Positions 24,233-32,227 are shown, counted from the stretch's first letter. The stretch: 64,000 bases of DNA from Alcanivorax quisquiliarum (GCF_023051175.1 NZ_JALKII010000001.1:1-64000); one strand, 5' to 3'. A program made the numbers and translations. Notes: a model not told the origin generated them from the letters alone.

Positions 24233-26002
24233 ATGACATTTGAAATAGCCGTTTCGCTTTTTACTGTTGTTGCTGTGCTGGTGTTACTGGCTACCAACCG
24301 CTTGCCCGCTGATGCGCTGATGATGTCTGCGCTGGCGCTGTTGTTGCTTACGGGTGTGGTGTCGCCGAGTGAGGCCCTTTCCGGTTTTGCCAACCCTGGG
24401 TTGATGACTGTTGCGGCATTATATGTAGTGGCGGCGGCGCTGCGTGATACGGGCGCGATCTACTGGATGGCAAGCCGCTTGCTGGGGCAGCCTTCCACCT
24501 CTGGTCGCGCTTTGGGGCGGGTGGTGATGCCGGCGTCGCTGCTCAGTGCTTTTTTGAACAATACCACTGTGGTGGCGATGATGATTCCTGCGGTGCAGGA
24601 GTGGGCGCAGCGGTTACGTCTCTCGGTGTCGCAGTTGCTGTTGCCGTTGAGTTACGCGGCGATTCTTGGCGGCACTTGTACACTGATTGGCACCAGTACC
24701 AACCTGATTGTGGATGGCCTCGCCCAGAAAAGCGGGCTGCCGGCCTTTGGCATCTTTGATATTTCTGTGGTGGGTGTGCCGCTGTTGCTGGTTGGTGGCG
24801 CCTACCTGGTGTTGCTTGGGCCGCGCCTGCTGCCCGCTCGTGAAGGACTGGTGGAGCAATTGGAGCGGGCGCGGGAATACCGGGTTGAGATGAAGGTGCC
24901 GGTGAAAAGCCCGCTTGCCGGGCGGACTATTCGCGATGCGGGCCTGCGTAATCTTGGCCATGGTTATTTGACTGAAGTGCGGCGCGGCGATCAGCTTTTT
25001 ACGGCGGTGGCGCCGGATATGGTGCTGGCCGAAGAAGATCGGCTGGTGTTCATTGGTGCGCCGGATTGCGCTCGCGAGCTGCAACGCATCAACGGCCTGG
25101 TGGCGCCCAGCGGTGGGCACAAGTTGAAGCTGCGGCACTCGCAACGGTGCTTGGTGGAAGTGGTGTTGGGCAAGGAGTTTCCCAGCCTGGGCAAAACTGT
25201 GCGGGATGCGGCCTTTCGCACCCACTATCAGGCGGCGATCCTGAGCGTTAACCGGCACGGTGAACGCTTATCGGGGAAGGTGGGCGATATTGTGCTGCGC
25301 ATGGGCGATACGCTGCTGCTGGAGACGAGCCATACTTTTGTCGAGCAATACCGCTACCGCCGCGATTTCATGCTGGTGAGCCCGTTGCAGGATTCATCCC
25401 CGCCGGATTTCCGCAAGGCGCCGGTGGCGGTGGCCATTCTCGCCGGCATGGTGCTGGTGAATGTGGTGGGTTGGCTGTCGGTGCTGGAATCTGTTTTTGT
25501 GGCCTGCGGCGCGCTACTTGCGACGGGCTGCGTCACGGTGAACCGTGCCCGGATGATGGTGAGTGTCAATTTGCCGGTGCTGGTGGTCATTGGTGCCTCA
25601 TTTGCATTAGGCGAGGGCATGACCAATAGCGGCGCGGCGCAGTGGGTGGTTGAAGGGGTCTTCGGGCAGCTCCCGGTTTCCCCCTTGGCGGCGCTGATCC
25701 TGATCTACCTGATGACGGCGATGGTGACGGAGCTGGTGACCAATAATGCCGCTGCTGTGCTGATGTTTCCGCTCGCGGTGAGCGTGGCAGAAATGGCCGG
25801 GGCAAGCCCGCTACCCTTTGTGGTCGCTGTGATGATCGCCGCGTCGGCCAGTTTTCTGACGCCGCTGGGCTATCAGACCAACATGATGGTGATGGGGCCT
25901 GGCGGCTATCGGCTGTGGGATTATCTGCGGCTGGGTATTCCGCTGAATATCATAGCCGCCATCGTGACAATCAGCCTGACCCCGCTGTTCTGGCCCTTTT
26001 GA
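24233..26002 (+). CDS. SLC13/DASS-type permease with two TrkA-C domains (probable sulfate transporter)
   Basis: A 589-residue inner-membrane transporter: hydrophobic helices at about 1-190, two cytosolic RCK/TrkA-C-like domains at about 205-380 (VKSPLAGRTIRDAGLRNLGH; VVLGKEFPSLGKTVRDAAFR) and further helices to the end. The DASS ion-binding hairpins are visible as LNNTTVVAMMIPAVQEWA near 105 and VTNNAAAVLMFPLAVS near 502. This architecture is common in bacterial sulfate or anion symporters. The cysC gene 76 bases downstream makes sulfate the likely substrate, but that is inference. Confidence 0.85.
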   Translation: MTFEIAVSLFTVVAVLVLLATNRLPADALMMSALALLLLTGVVSPSEALSGFANPGLMTVAALYVVAAALRDTGAIYWMASRLLGQPSTSGRALGRVVMPASLLSAFLNNTTVVAMMIPAVQEWAQRLRLSVSQLLLPLSYAAILGGTCTLIGTSTNLIVDGLAQKSGLPAFGIFDISVVGVPLLLVGGAYLVLLGPRLLPAREGLVEQLERAREYRVEMKVPVKSPLAGRTIRDAGLRNLGHGYLTEVRRGDQLFTAVAPDMVLAEEDRLVFIGAPDCARELQRINGLVAPSGGHKLKLRHSQRCLVEVVLGKEFPSLGKTVRDAAFRTHYQAAILSVNRHGERLSGKVGDIVLRMGDTLLLETSHTFVEQYRYRRDFMLVSPLQDSSPPDFRKAPVAVAILAGMVLVNVVGWLSVLESVFVACGALLATGCVTVNRARMMVSVNLPVLVVIGASFALGEGMTNSGAAQWVVEGVFGQLPVSPLAALILIYLMTAMVTELVTNNAAAVLMFPLAVSVAEMAGASPLPFVVAVMIAASASFLTPLGYQTNMMVMGPGGYRLWDYLRLGIPLNIIAAIVTISLTPLFWPF

Positions 26003-26078
26003 CGTGTGATGTTTTGTCAAACCTCCGGGTGTGGCACTATGCCGGCACTCTCTACGTAGACTACATGGATCCGTAAAT

Positions 26079-26711
26079 ATGAGCACTCCTTACGAGCGAC
26101 GTGAAAACGCGAGCGAGGCAGAGGTCGTCTGGCACCGGGCAAGCGTAACCCGTGCAGACCGAGCAAGGCTGAAAGGCCAGCGTGGTTGTTGCATCTGGCT
26201 GACCGGGCTTTCAGGTTCGGGGAAATCCACCATCGCCAACGCGCTGGAAGTTGCTCTGCACCAGGCTGGCCGACATACCTACCTGCTGGATGGCGATAAC
26301 GTGCGCCACGGGCTGAACAAGGATCTGGGTATGTCCGACGATGACAGGACCGAGAATATCCGGCGTGTGGGGGAGCTCTCCCGTTTGATGGTGGATGCGG
26401 GTCTGATCGTCATCAGCGCTTTCATCTCGCCGTTCCGCGTGGATAGGGAATCCGCACGGGCATTGTTTGAAAGTGGCGAGTTTATCGAGGTTTACGTCAA
26501 TGCCTCCCTCGACAAATGCGAAGAGCGCGACCCGAAAGGCCTCTACCGCAAAGCCCGTGCCGGGCTCATTTCTGATTTCACAGGCATCGACAGCCCCTAC
26601 GAAGCCCCCGAGCGCCCCGAAGTGCAGGTCTGCACCGATACCAACTCGGTGGACGCCTGCGTCCAGCAAATCCTCGCCTACCTCACAGACTGCCGCCGCC
26701 TGACAGCGTGA
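26079..26711 (+). CDS. cysC: Adenylylsulfate (APS) kinase
   Basis: A 210-residue kinase starting [13 protein letters not shown]; a longer start at 26031 is unlikely. The Walker A is GLSGSGKST near residue 45, followed by [20 protein letters not shown] near 75, [20 protein letters not shown] and the APS-kinase segment [13 protein letters not shown]. It phosphorylates APS to PAPS, the donor for sulfotransferases and for assimilation. There is no cysDN or cysH nearby, so its link with the SLC13 permease and the glycan locus suggests sulfate activation for modification. Cytoplasmic. Confidence 0.92.
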   Translation: MSTPYERRENASEAEVVWHRASVTRADRARLKGQRGCCIWLTGLSGSGKSTIANALEVALHQAGRHTYLLDGDNVRHGLNKDLGMSDDDRTENIRRVGELSRLMVDAGLIVISAFISPFRVDRESARALFESGEFIEVYVNASLDKCEERDPKGLYRKARAGLISDFTGIDSPYEAPERPEVQVCTDTNSVDACVQQILAYLTDCRRLTA

Positions 26712-27193
26712 TAGCCGAGCGGCGCGTTGCGCCAGTGGGGCTTGGCGGCAGGCAGTCGTAGCCTATCCCCCCACACCCGCCCCCCAACGGCCCCGATCAC
26801 ATTCGGGGCTGCGGCGCGGCCTGCCTTCCAGGTTAACCATCAGGGGCTGCAATCTCGGGTTGACCCCGTGAGCTGCCTTCCGCGCCACTGAATTCAATCG
26901 TATTCGAAAGCGTGCGCCTGCCCGCGACGTTTTGCTTTTCGCGAGATAGTAAAAGAGCTTGCGACCAGCCCGCGTTCACCATCGGCTGGAAACGAAAGCC
27001 GCTGAGCAGAAACTGAAATGCCAGAATAGGCAGGTTGTGGGTTGCGCCGGAATCCAGTCGAGGCTGCCTTGCCGGCATGCTCAAGGCCGCTCGACTCGGC
27101 ACATGGTGACAACTCAAACGGCTCAAGCTCTCGCAGATGCCGTGCTTGCACCTCGCCTCGTTTGCCGCCCACCCGGTGGGCCGTTGGTTTTCA
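26712..27193. other. Intergenic stretch between cysC and the second rpn repeat
   Basis: About 480 bases. Overlapping frames on both strands are open but encode nothing I recognise and lack ribosome binding sites. No terminator with a T-run was seen after cysC. Confidence 0.4.
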
Positions 27194-27302
27194 CTTACCT
27201 TTTCATACGGCAAACGCTTACAGATTGTAGCCGTACTCGCTGACAGACAGCCCCGTTTTGCCCCTGCATGATGATCGCTCCTGAAATGGAGATGGAGCGA
27301 TC

Positions 27303-28283
27303 ATGGACGATCACGACCACGGCTATCGTTTGTTGTTTTCGCACCCGCAGATGGTGCGTGATCTGCTGCTGGGCTTTGTGCCCGGCGAGTGGGTGCAGGA
27401 GCTGGATTTCAGCTCGCTGGAGAAGATGAACGGCAGCTACGTCACGGACGATTTGCGCAGCCGCCATGCGGATGCAATCTGGCGGGTGAAGTGGGGTGGC
27501 CAGTGGCTGTATGTGTATCTGCTGCTGGAGTTTCAGTCCACGGTGGATGGCTTTATGCCAGTGCGCATTCTGTCGTACACCAGCTTGCTGTATCAGGATC
27601 TGATCCGGCAGAAGGCGTTGGGTGAGAGGCGCAAGCTGCCGCGGGTGATGCCGATCGTGCTGTACAACGGCAAGGCGCGCTGGCGGGCGCCGACGCGGGT
27701 GTCCGACTTGCTCGAAAGCGGCCCACCGGGGCTTGAGGCGTTTCAGCCGGAGCAGTCGTTTCTGCTGCTGGATGAAGGGGCCTTTGATCTGGATGCCCTG
27801 TCGCCGCTGCATAACCTGGTGGCGGCACTGTTTCGGCTGGAGCACCAGCGCTCGCTGGATGAGCTGACGGAGGTGCTGGGGCTTTTGGTAGACTGGCTGA
27901 AAACACCGGAACAGGCCAGCTTGCGCCGTGCGTTTGCAGAGTGGCTGCGCCGTCGGTTGCGCCACTGGGTGCCAGAGGCGAATATCTCCCAAATGCATGA
28001 TCTGCAGGAGGTGCATGACATGACACAAAGCATGGTAGAGATCTGGAAAGAGCAGTACAAGCAAAGCTGGCGTCAGGAAGGCCTTGAGGAGGGACTTGAG
28101 GAAGGTCGGCAAGAAGGTCGGCAAGAAGGCGAACTCCGCCTTCTGCTGCGGCTGCTGACACGGCGATTCGGGCCTCTGCCGGATGCTGATGTCGCTCGCA
28201 TGAAAAGTGCTGGGCCGGATGAACTGGAGCTGTGGGCTGACCGGGTGCTGGATGCTGCTTCGCTGGAAGACGTGTTCCGCTGA
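27303..28283 (+). CDS. Rpn family nuclease (RpnL-type), copy 2
   Basis: A 326-residue paralogue, almost identical to copy 1 over residues 1-250 (same DLRSRHADAIWRV and LLEFQST active-site segments). It then diverges: the repeat stretch reads WRQEGLEEGLEEGRQEGRQE and the following helix ELRLLLRLLTRRFG, before re-converging. The difference is confined to the presumed antitoxin half, as expected if each copy has its own cognate inhibitor. The start codon lies in the same 10-bp hairpin as copy 1. Confidence 0.9.
   Translation: MDDHDHGYRLLFSHPQMVRDLLLGFVPGEWVQELDFSSLEKMNGSYVTDDLRSRHADAIWRVKWGGQWLYVYLLLEFQSTVDGFMPVRILSYTSLLYQDLIRQKALGERRKLPRVMPIVLYNGKARWRAPTRVSDLLESGPPGLEAFQPEQSFLLLDEGAFDLDALSPLHNLVAALFRLEHQRSLDELTEVLGLLVDWLKTPEQASLRRAFAEWLRRRLRHWVPEANISQMHDLQEVHDMTQSMVEIWKEQYKQSWRQEGLEEGLEEGRQEGRQEGELRLLLRLLTRRFGPLPDADVARMKSAGPDELELWADRVLDAASLEDVFR
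28020..28283 (+). CDS. Internal RpnS-like antitoxin frame in rpn copy 2
   Basis: Same in-frame ATG and AGGAGG (8-base spacing) as copy 1, giving an 87-residue product (MTQSMVEIWKEQYKQ...). Its repeat region differs from copies 1 and 3, so inhibitor specificity may differ. Inferred from sequence alone. Confidence 0.58.
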   Translation: MTQSMVEIWKEQYKQSWRQEGLEEGLEEGRQEGRQEGELRLLLRLLTRRFGPLPDADVARMKSAGPDELELWADRVLDAASLEDVFR

Positions 28284-28405
28284 ATAGCCGTGTGGTGCCT
28301 TTTGATCCCTTGTCGCTGGGTGCGGGCACCTCGGTTCAGGCTCGGGATGGCCGTTTTTTCTGGATCAGTTGGCTGCGTTAGCTGGATACACTTTCATATG
28401 ACAAG

Positions 28406-28438
28406 AAGTGCCGTTTTTTTATTCGGCATTTTTTTTAC
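28406..28438 (+). terminator. Rho-independent terminator after rpn copy 2
   Basis: aagtgccg ... cggcatt stem followed by a run of eight T; the counterpart of the terminator after copy 1. Confidence 0.72.
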
Positions 28439-28749
28439 CCGGCAAAGGCTGACCACCGGGGCTTGAGGGGTTTCAGCCGGAGCAGTCGTTTCTGCTGCTG
28501 GATGAAGGGGCCTTTGATCTGGATGCCCTGTCGCCGCTGCATAACCTGGTGGCGGCACTGTTTCGGCTGGAGCACCAGCGCTCGCTGGATGAGCTGACGG
28601 AGGTGCTGGGGCTTTTGGTAGACTGGCTGAAAACACCGGAACAGGCCAGCTTGCGCCGTGCGTTTGCAGAGTGGCTGCGCCGTCGGTTGCGCCACTGGGT
28701 GCCAGAGGCGAATATCTCCCAAATGCATGATCTGCAGGAGGTGCATGAC

Positions 28750-29085
28750 ATGACACAAAGCATGGTAGAGATCTGGAAAGAGAAGCTCCGCGAACAAGTG
28801 GTTCAGGAGGTGCTTCAGGAGGGTAGGCTGGAAGGCCTTCAGGAGGGCCGTCAAGAAGGCCGGCGAGAGGGCCGTCAAGAAGGCCGGCGAGAGGGCCGCC
28901 AAGAAGGCCGGCGAGAGGGCCGCCAAGAGGGCGAGTTCAGCCTGCTGCTGCGTCAGCTGACACGGCGATTCGGGCCTCTGCCGGATGCTGATATCGCTCG
29001 CTTGAAGCGAGCTGGTCTGGATGAGCTGGAGCTTTGGGCTGACCGGGTGCTGGATGCTGCTTCGCTGGAAGGCGTATTCCGCTGA
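28750..29085 (+). CDS. Orphan RpnS-like antitoxin frame in rpn copy 3
   Basis: A 111-codon frame from the conserved internal ATG with AGGAGG at 28736-28741. Because the nuclease half is deleted, only this presumed inhibitor could still be made. It has the longest tetrapeptide array of the three copies, about 20-24 residues longer than the others, built from repeats of gagggccgtcaagaaggccg-like units. A terminator follows. It may act on RpnL from copy 1 or 2, or be non-functional. Confidence 0.55.
   Translation: MTQSMVEIWKEKLREQVVQEVLQEGRLEGLQEGRQEGRREGRQEGRREGRQEGRREGRQEGEFSLLLRQLTRRFGPLPDADIARLKRAGLDELELWADRVLDAASLEGVFR
28842..28930 (+). repeat. Short tandem repeat encoding QEGR/REGR tetrapeptides
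   Basis: Units of about 24 bases (cgtcaagaaggccggcgaga-like) occur three to four times in a row within rpn copy 3; copies 1 and 2 have only one or two equivalents. Confidence 0.8.
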
Positions 29086-29154
29086 AATGGCGTGCCGGGC
29101 CTTTTTCAAGGCCATCGCAGGTTGGCGAGAAGGCGTTATTGCTGTTGGTGATTG

Positions 29155-29182
29155 AGCGGCCGCCCGAGAGCGGCCGCTTTTT
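29155..29182 (+). terminator. Terminator after rpn copy 3
   Basis: gcggccg and cggccgc arms around ccgaga-type loop, followed by ttttt. Confidence 0.6.
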
Positions 29183-30125
29183 GATGCACAGGCTGACGCT
29201 CCTGCCTGTCGCTGGCGAAGATGCTCGAAACCGGTGGGGTGTAGGGCGGTAGCGGTATTTCCCAGGCAGGCCGGGGGCGTGGTGACGCCGGTGGTGATGA
29301 GTATTGAGTTTCACCGCGACTTTCACTTTCACTCTGTCCGCTGCGCACCGGCGAAGTTACAGGCCGAGCATTATCTGGAAAGCCCCGATTTACTCGTCTG
29401 GCTGTACTCAGGCTACATTATTGGCTGCCCGAGCTGAAATCAGTCAACGTCAGCGCTATCCAGAGCCTTGAGAGCGCGGAAGCCGGGCCCGGTCAGTTGA
29501 TCAAGCACCAGGCCGTTTGCCCATCAGTCATGTTCTGCCCGGCCGGCTGTGAAGCAGGTGTGGCTGGCTGATGATATCAGCCGCTGCGGGGCCGATGCGC
29601 AGGCGGGGTGTGAGCAGTTGAATCGGTGGCTGCTTGCCTTGCTGGCAGGTAGCCGCTGGCCCGGTTTGAGTTCAACCTGCTTGCTTGATCCCCAAACGGC
29701 GCCCACGGGTTTTGCCCGGCTGGGCGCGGTTCCTGATCTCTTCCTTCCTTTGGTGGCTGGTTTGCCTGACGCGGCGGATCTGAGTGCGTCGTGTTGGGGC
29801 GGAGCCTTTCTCTTCGTTGCCGCTCTCTTTTTGCTGGCACCCTCTCGTTACTTAAGTTTTTACAGCGTTTTATTAAACAATTTCAGTGCTGTTTGGCGAG
29901 TGCGTTTGCGCTGAAGGGGCTTTTTTTTGCGGTGCGTGCCCGGCGAGCGAGACGTTAGCGCCACGGCTGGCATTTTACATAGCTTTGGTTACGCCAGTGG
30001 GGTGCGTTGACAGCTTTTCTTGTGGCGCACAAGGTTCGGATGTGGGTGGCAAGGATGCTGCTTGAGGGAGCAGGGCGCAGGATGCGCCCGCAGCGGTCCG
30101 CAATCTTGTTGCAAGGAGATGACAT
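29183..30125. other. Non-coding or decayed stretch
   Basis: About 940 bases without a convincing gene. A frame at 29549-29914 begins KQVWLADDISRCGADAQAGC, and neighbouring frames appear to continue each other across stops, suggesting eroded coding sequence. The VWLADD motif vaguely recalls reverse transcriptases but the evidence is too thin to name it. The last 150 bases form the promoter/leader region of the following small gene. Confidence 0.35.
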
Positions 30126-30287
30126 ATGCTGGGTTGGGCTCTGATATTTCTGATTGTTGCCATTATCGCCGGCGTGGCCGGTTTTTCCGGTGTTGCGGGC
30201 ACGGCATCCTGGATTGCTCAGGTGCTGTTCGTGATTTTTATCGTGCTGTTGATTGTGTCTTTGATAACAGGCCGCAAGCGACCGTGA
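30126..30287 (+). CDS. DUF1328 small membrane protein (YtjA-like)
   Basis: A 53-residue protein with caaggag eight bases before the ATG. It reads [20 protein letters not shown], then [20 protein letters not shown] and ends in GRKRP: two hydrophobic helices joined by a short Gly/Ala linker, the standard DUF1328 pattern. Such proteins are small inner-membrane, stress-associated proteins of unknown mechanism. It opens a run of small envelope proteins. Confidence 0.88.
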   Translation: MLGWALIFLIVAIIAGVAGFSGVAGTASWIAQVLFVIFIVLLIVSLITGRKRP

Positions 30288-30403
30288 CATGGACGAAAGC
30301 GGGCCGATGCCCGCCGCCGGCCTGACGCAGTGGTCGGCTGATCGCATGGCCGGTGTTGTAGCCGGCATGTGGTTTTTCTCGGGTTTACAGGAGGTTATGG
30401 ATT

Positions 30404-30688
30404 ATGTCGAACAAGGGTTCTTCTCACGACACCACGGACAAGGTAGCAAAAACAGCTCACGAGGTGGTTGATACGGTTGCGGAGCGTGCTGCACCCGCGG
30501 AAGAGCGGGTGCGCGAAAGCGCAGCCAAGGCAGCAGAGCGCGCCAGGGAAGGCGCTGAATATGCCCGAGCGCGAACGCACGACATGACAGAACGCGTCTG
30601 CGATTACGTGAAGGAAAATCCGCTCATGGCGCTCGGGATCGCCTTTGCAGCGGGCACCGTCGTCTCTTCAATCTTGCGCCGTCACTGA
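30404..30688 (+). CDS. DUF883 family protein (YqjD/ElaB-like)
   Basis: A 94-residue protein: a long amphipathic, Ala/Glu/Arg-rich helix (residues 10-70, AAPAEERVRESAAKAAERAR) and a C-terminal membrane segment PLMALGIAFAAGTVVSSIL ending in RRH. E. coli YqjD and ElaB are membrane-tethered ribosome-binding proteins of stationary phase. A good ggaggt sequence precedes the start. The stop overlaps the ATG of the next gene, and the yqjDEK-like order supports the call. Confidence 0.88.
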   Translation: MSNKGSSHDTTDKVAKTAHEVVDTVAERAAPAEERVRESAAKAAERAREGAEYARARTHDMTERVCDYVKENPLMALGIAFAAGTVVSSILRRH

Positions 30689-31251
30689 TGCCTGCGGAAG
30701 AAAGACGTACCTCGGACCGGGCTGCGACGGATCGCGTTTCGGCTGCTGCGGAGGCTGGGGGTGGGCCCCATGACACGGCGGCCGAAGAGCCGGTTTCTGA
30801 TGCAACGCGACAGGCGGCTGAAACGCGGGTTCAGGAAGAAATTGCGGCGCTGGGCCAGTTGGGTGGTGATGCGCTGAGCTGGCTTCAGGGCAGCGTGAAG
30901 CTGATGGGCACGGAAGCTCGCTTGTTTCTTGCGTCTTTATTGCTGGTGGTGGCGCTGGCGGCGATGGTCGGGTTGCTGATTGCCGGAGCGTTCATTTTTC
31001 TGGGTGCTGCGGCGGTGCTGATGTTGGTGCGTGAGGGTGGCATCAGCCCTCCGCTGGCTGCTTTTATCGGCGCACTGGCGTTGTGCGTCAGTGCGGTGGC
31101 GGCGTACGCCTGGATCAGGCGCGTGGCGCGCGAAATGGGTTTCACCCGCACCCGCAAGAGCTGGGCCGCACTGTTTCGCTCTTCAGGCTCCTCAGCCTCA
31201 GACAGTACCGATAACACTGATGCCAGCGTACCGGCAGGGAGGCGAGAATGA
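30688..31251 (+). CDS. YqjE-like phage-holin-superfamily membrane protein
   Basis: A 187-residue protein. A hydrophilic N-terminus of ~60 residues is followed by two pairs of hydrophobic segments (LFLASLLLVVALAAMVGLLI near 75 and AAFIGALALCVSAVAAYAWI near 128). Size, topology and position right behind the DUF883 gene match YqjE (holin superfamily III), whose role is unknown. A frame overlap of 4 bases leads to the next gene. Confidence 0.82.
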   Translation: MPAEERRTSDRAATDRVSAAAEAGGGPHDTAAEEPVSDATRQAAETRVQEEIAALGQLGGDALSWLQGSVKLMGTEARLFLASLLLVVALAAMVGLLIAGAFIFLGAAAVLMLVREGGISPPLAAFIGALALCVSAVAAYAWIRRVAREMGFTRTRKSWAALFRSSGSSASDSTDNTDASVPAGRRE

Positions 31252-31598
31252 TCATGCGGCAACGGCGCTTGCGCCGGGCGGCGGACCAGGTCGAGTTGTC
31301 GGTGGCGTTGCGGCGGGCCGAGCTGGGGCAACACGCAGCTGATATGGCGGAGCGCTGGCAGGCGCGGCTGCGCTCGCCTTTGGCGGTGCCGGTGGCGTTT
31401 GGTGCCGGGGTGGTGTTCGGGCAGTTGCGCGGTGCGATGTCGTTGAGTGCGTCGGCGGTACGGCTCACTGCTGCGCTGGTGCGCTTTGAGCGCATGGCGG
31501 CGACGTTTACATTATTGGCCGCCTATGCTGCGGATCGCGTGCATCTTACTGTGGAGCACCTCGCGGCAGTGCGGGGTGATACGCCTCGGTCGGATTGA
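31248..31598 (+). CDS. YqjK-like hypothetical protein
   Basis: A 116-residue basic protein: RQRRLRRAADQVELSVALRR at the N-terminus, then two weakly hydrophobic Ala-rich segments (PLAVPVAFGAGVVFGQLRG near 45). It is coupled to the YqjE-like gene by an ATGA overlap. Assignment rests on gene order more than on sequence. Confidence 0.65.
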   Translation: MIMRQRRLRRAADQVELSVALRRAELGQHAADMAERWQARLRSPLAVPVAFGAGVVFGQLRGAMSLSASAVRLTAALVRFERMAATFTLLAAYAADRVHLTVEHLAAVRGDTPRSD

Positions 31599-31925
31599 TT
31601 CACTTCCATTGATATCTCCCTCCATCGCAGCGGCCACGGCAGGCTGCAATGTCAGTCTCCTGCGTCTGGCTTGAGGCCAGGCACTCACAGCGATGGGCGC
31701 CTTGCCAGAAGTTGCGTGTGGGCGGGCTCTCCAGCGGCGATAGTGCCTGTGCGTGGTGCGAACAAGAGGCAAATATGCCGTGGTAGCACGCAGAGCGTAT
31801 TTTCCTGCACGGGCCGCATTCTCAATCCGGTGCGCAGGGTTTAACGTTGAACCAGAGCGGTTGCAGTGGCTTCGCCACAGGTGTGGCGGGGCTGGGCAGC
31901 AGCCGAGGTGGAGTGGGAGTGCGCT
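31599..31925. other. Intergenic stretch
   Basis: About 330 bases with no recognisable gene, repeat or terminator with a T-run. Confidence 0.4.
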
Positions 31926-32216
31926 ATGAGTGGCAGGCAGGAGTATATTGATCGGGTGCAGCGCAAGCTTGCTGAATGGGACGATGAGATTGATCGTCTG
32001 GAGATGAAGGCGCGCGAGGCCAACGAGGTGTTGCAGCAGCAGTGGGCGAGCCGGCGGCTTGAGTTTGAAGAGCGGCGGGCAGAATTGCGGCAGCGTTTGG
32101 CGGCGCTGCGTGCGGAGGCCGACGATGCCTGGGCCGAGATGAAGAAGGGTGTCGAGGACGCCCGCGAGGCGGTGGCAAAAAGTGTCCGGGAGATGAAGGA
32201 CAAGCTGTTGGGCTGA
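31926..32216 (+). CDS. Coiled-coil stress-type protein
   Basis: A 96-residue soluble protein starting MSGRQEYIDRVQRKLAEWDD. Almost the whole length is a charged heptad-like helix (IDRLEMKAREANEVLQQQWA, RLEFEERRAELRQRLAALRA) with a terminal amphipathic helix VAKSVREMKDKLLG. It resembles the sll1863-type coiled-coil stress proteins. An upstream start at 31866 would add 20 residues without a binding site. Confidence 0.7.
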   Translation: MSGRQEYIDRVQRKLAEWDDEIDRLEMKAREANEVLQQQWASRRLEFEERRAELRQRLAALRAEADDAWAEMKKGVEDAREAVAKSVREMKDKLLG

Positions 32217-32227
32217 TCAGCCGTTCG

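Larger units (their letters stand above)
27194..28452 (+). repeat. 1.26-kb direct repeat, right copy (contains rpn copy 2)
   Basis: Near-identical to 21204-22472 from the upstream region to the terminator and the ggcaaaggctga that follows it. The two copies are 5990 bases apart and bracket the aminotransferase, SLC13 and cysC genes. A 5'-truncated third copy is fused directly to its end. Confidence 0.88.
28453..29085 (+). pseudogene. 5'-truncated rpn copy 3 (nuclease domain missing)
   Basis: Starts abruptly at the base corresponding to 21733 of copy 1 and follows copy 1 (gaggggtttcag rather than gaggcgtttcag), so it derives from that type. It lacks the first ~140 codons with the PD-(D/E)XK core and its own promoter. 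The readable frame from a GTG at 28549 gives 178 residues, with an expanded series of QEGR/REGR tetrapeptides at about residues 84-115. The C-terminus is intact apart from LEG instead of LED near the end. Confidence 0.85.

Noticed and set aside
27195-28124. Minus-strand 309-codon frame opposite rpn copy 2 (and similar ones at copies 1 and 3)
   Set aside because: It is present only because the rpn copies are repeated; His/Gln/Leu-rich translation without any motif.
29244-29255. ops-like sequence ggcggtagcggt
   Set aside because: Differs from the ops core in the last bases, is not upstream of a glycan operon and probably arises by chance.
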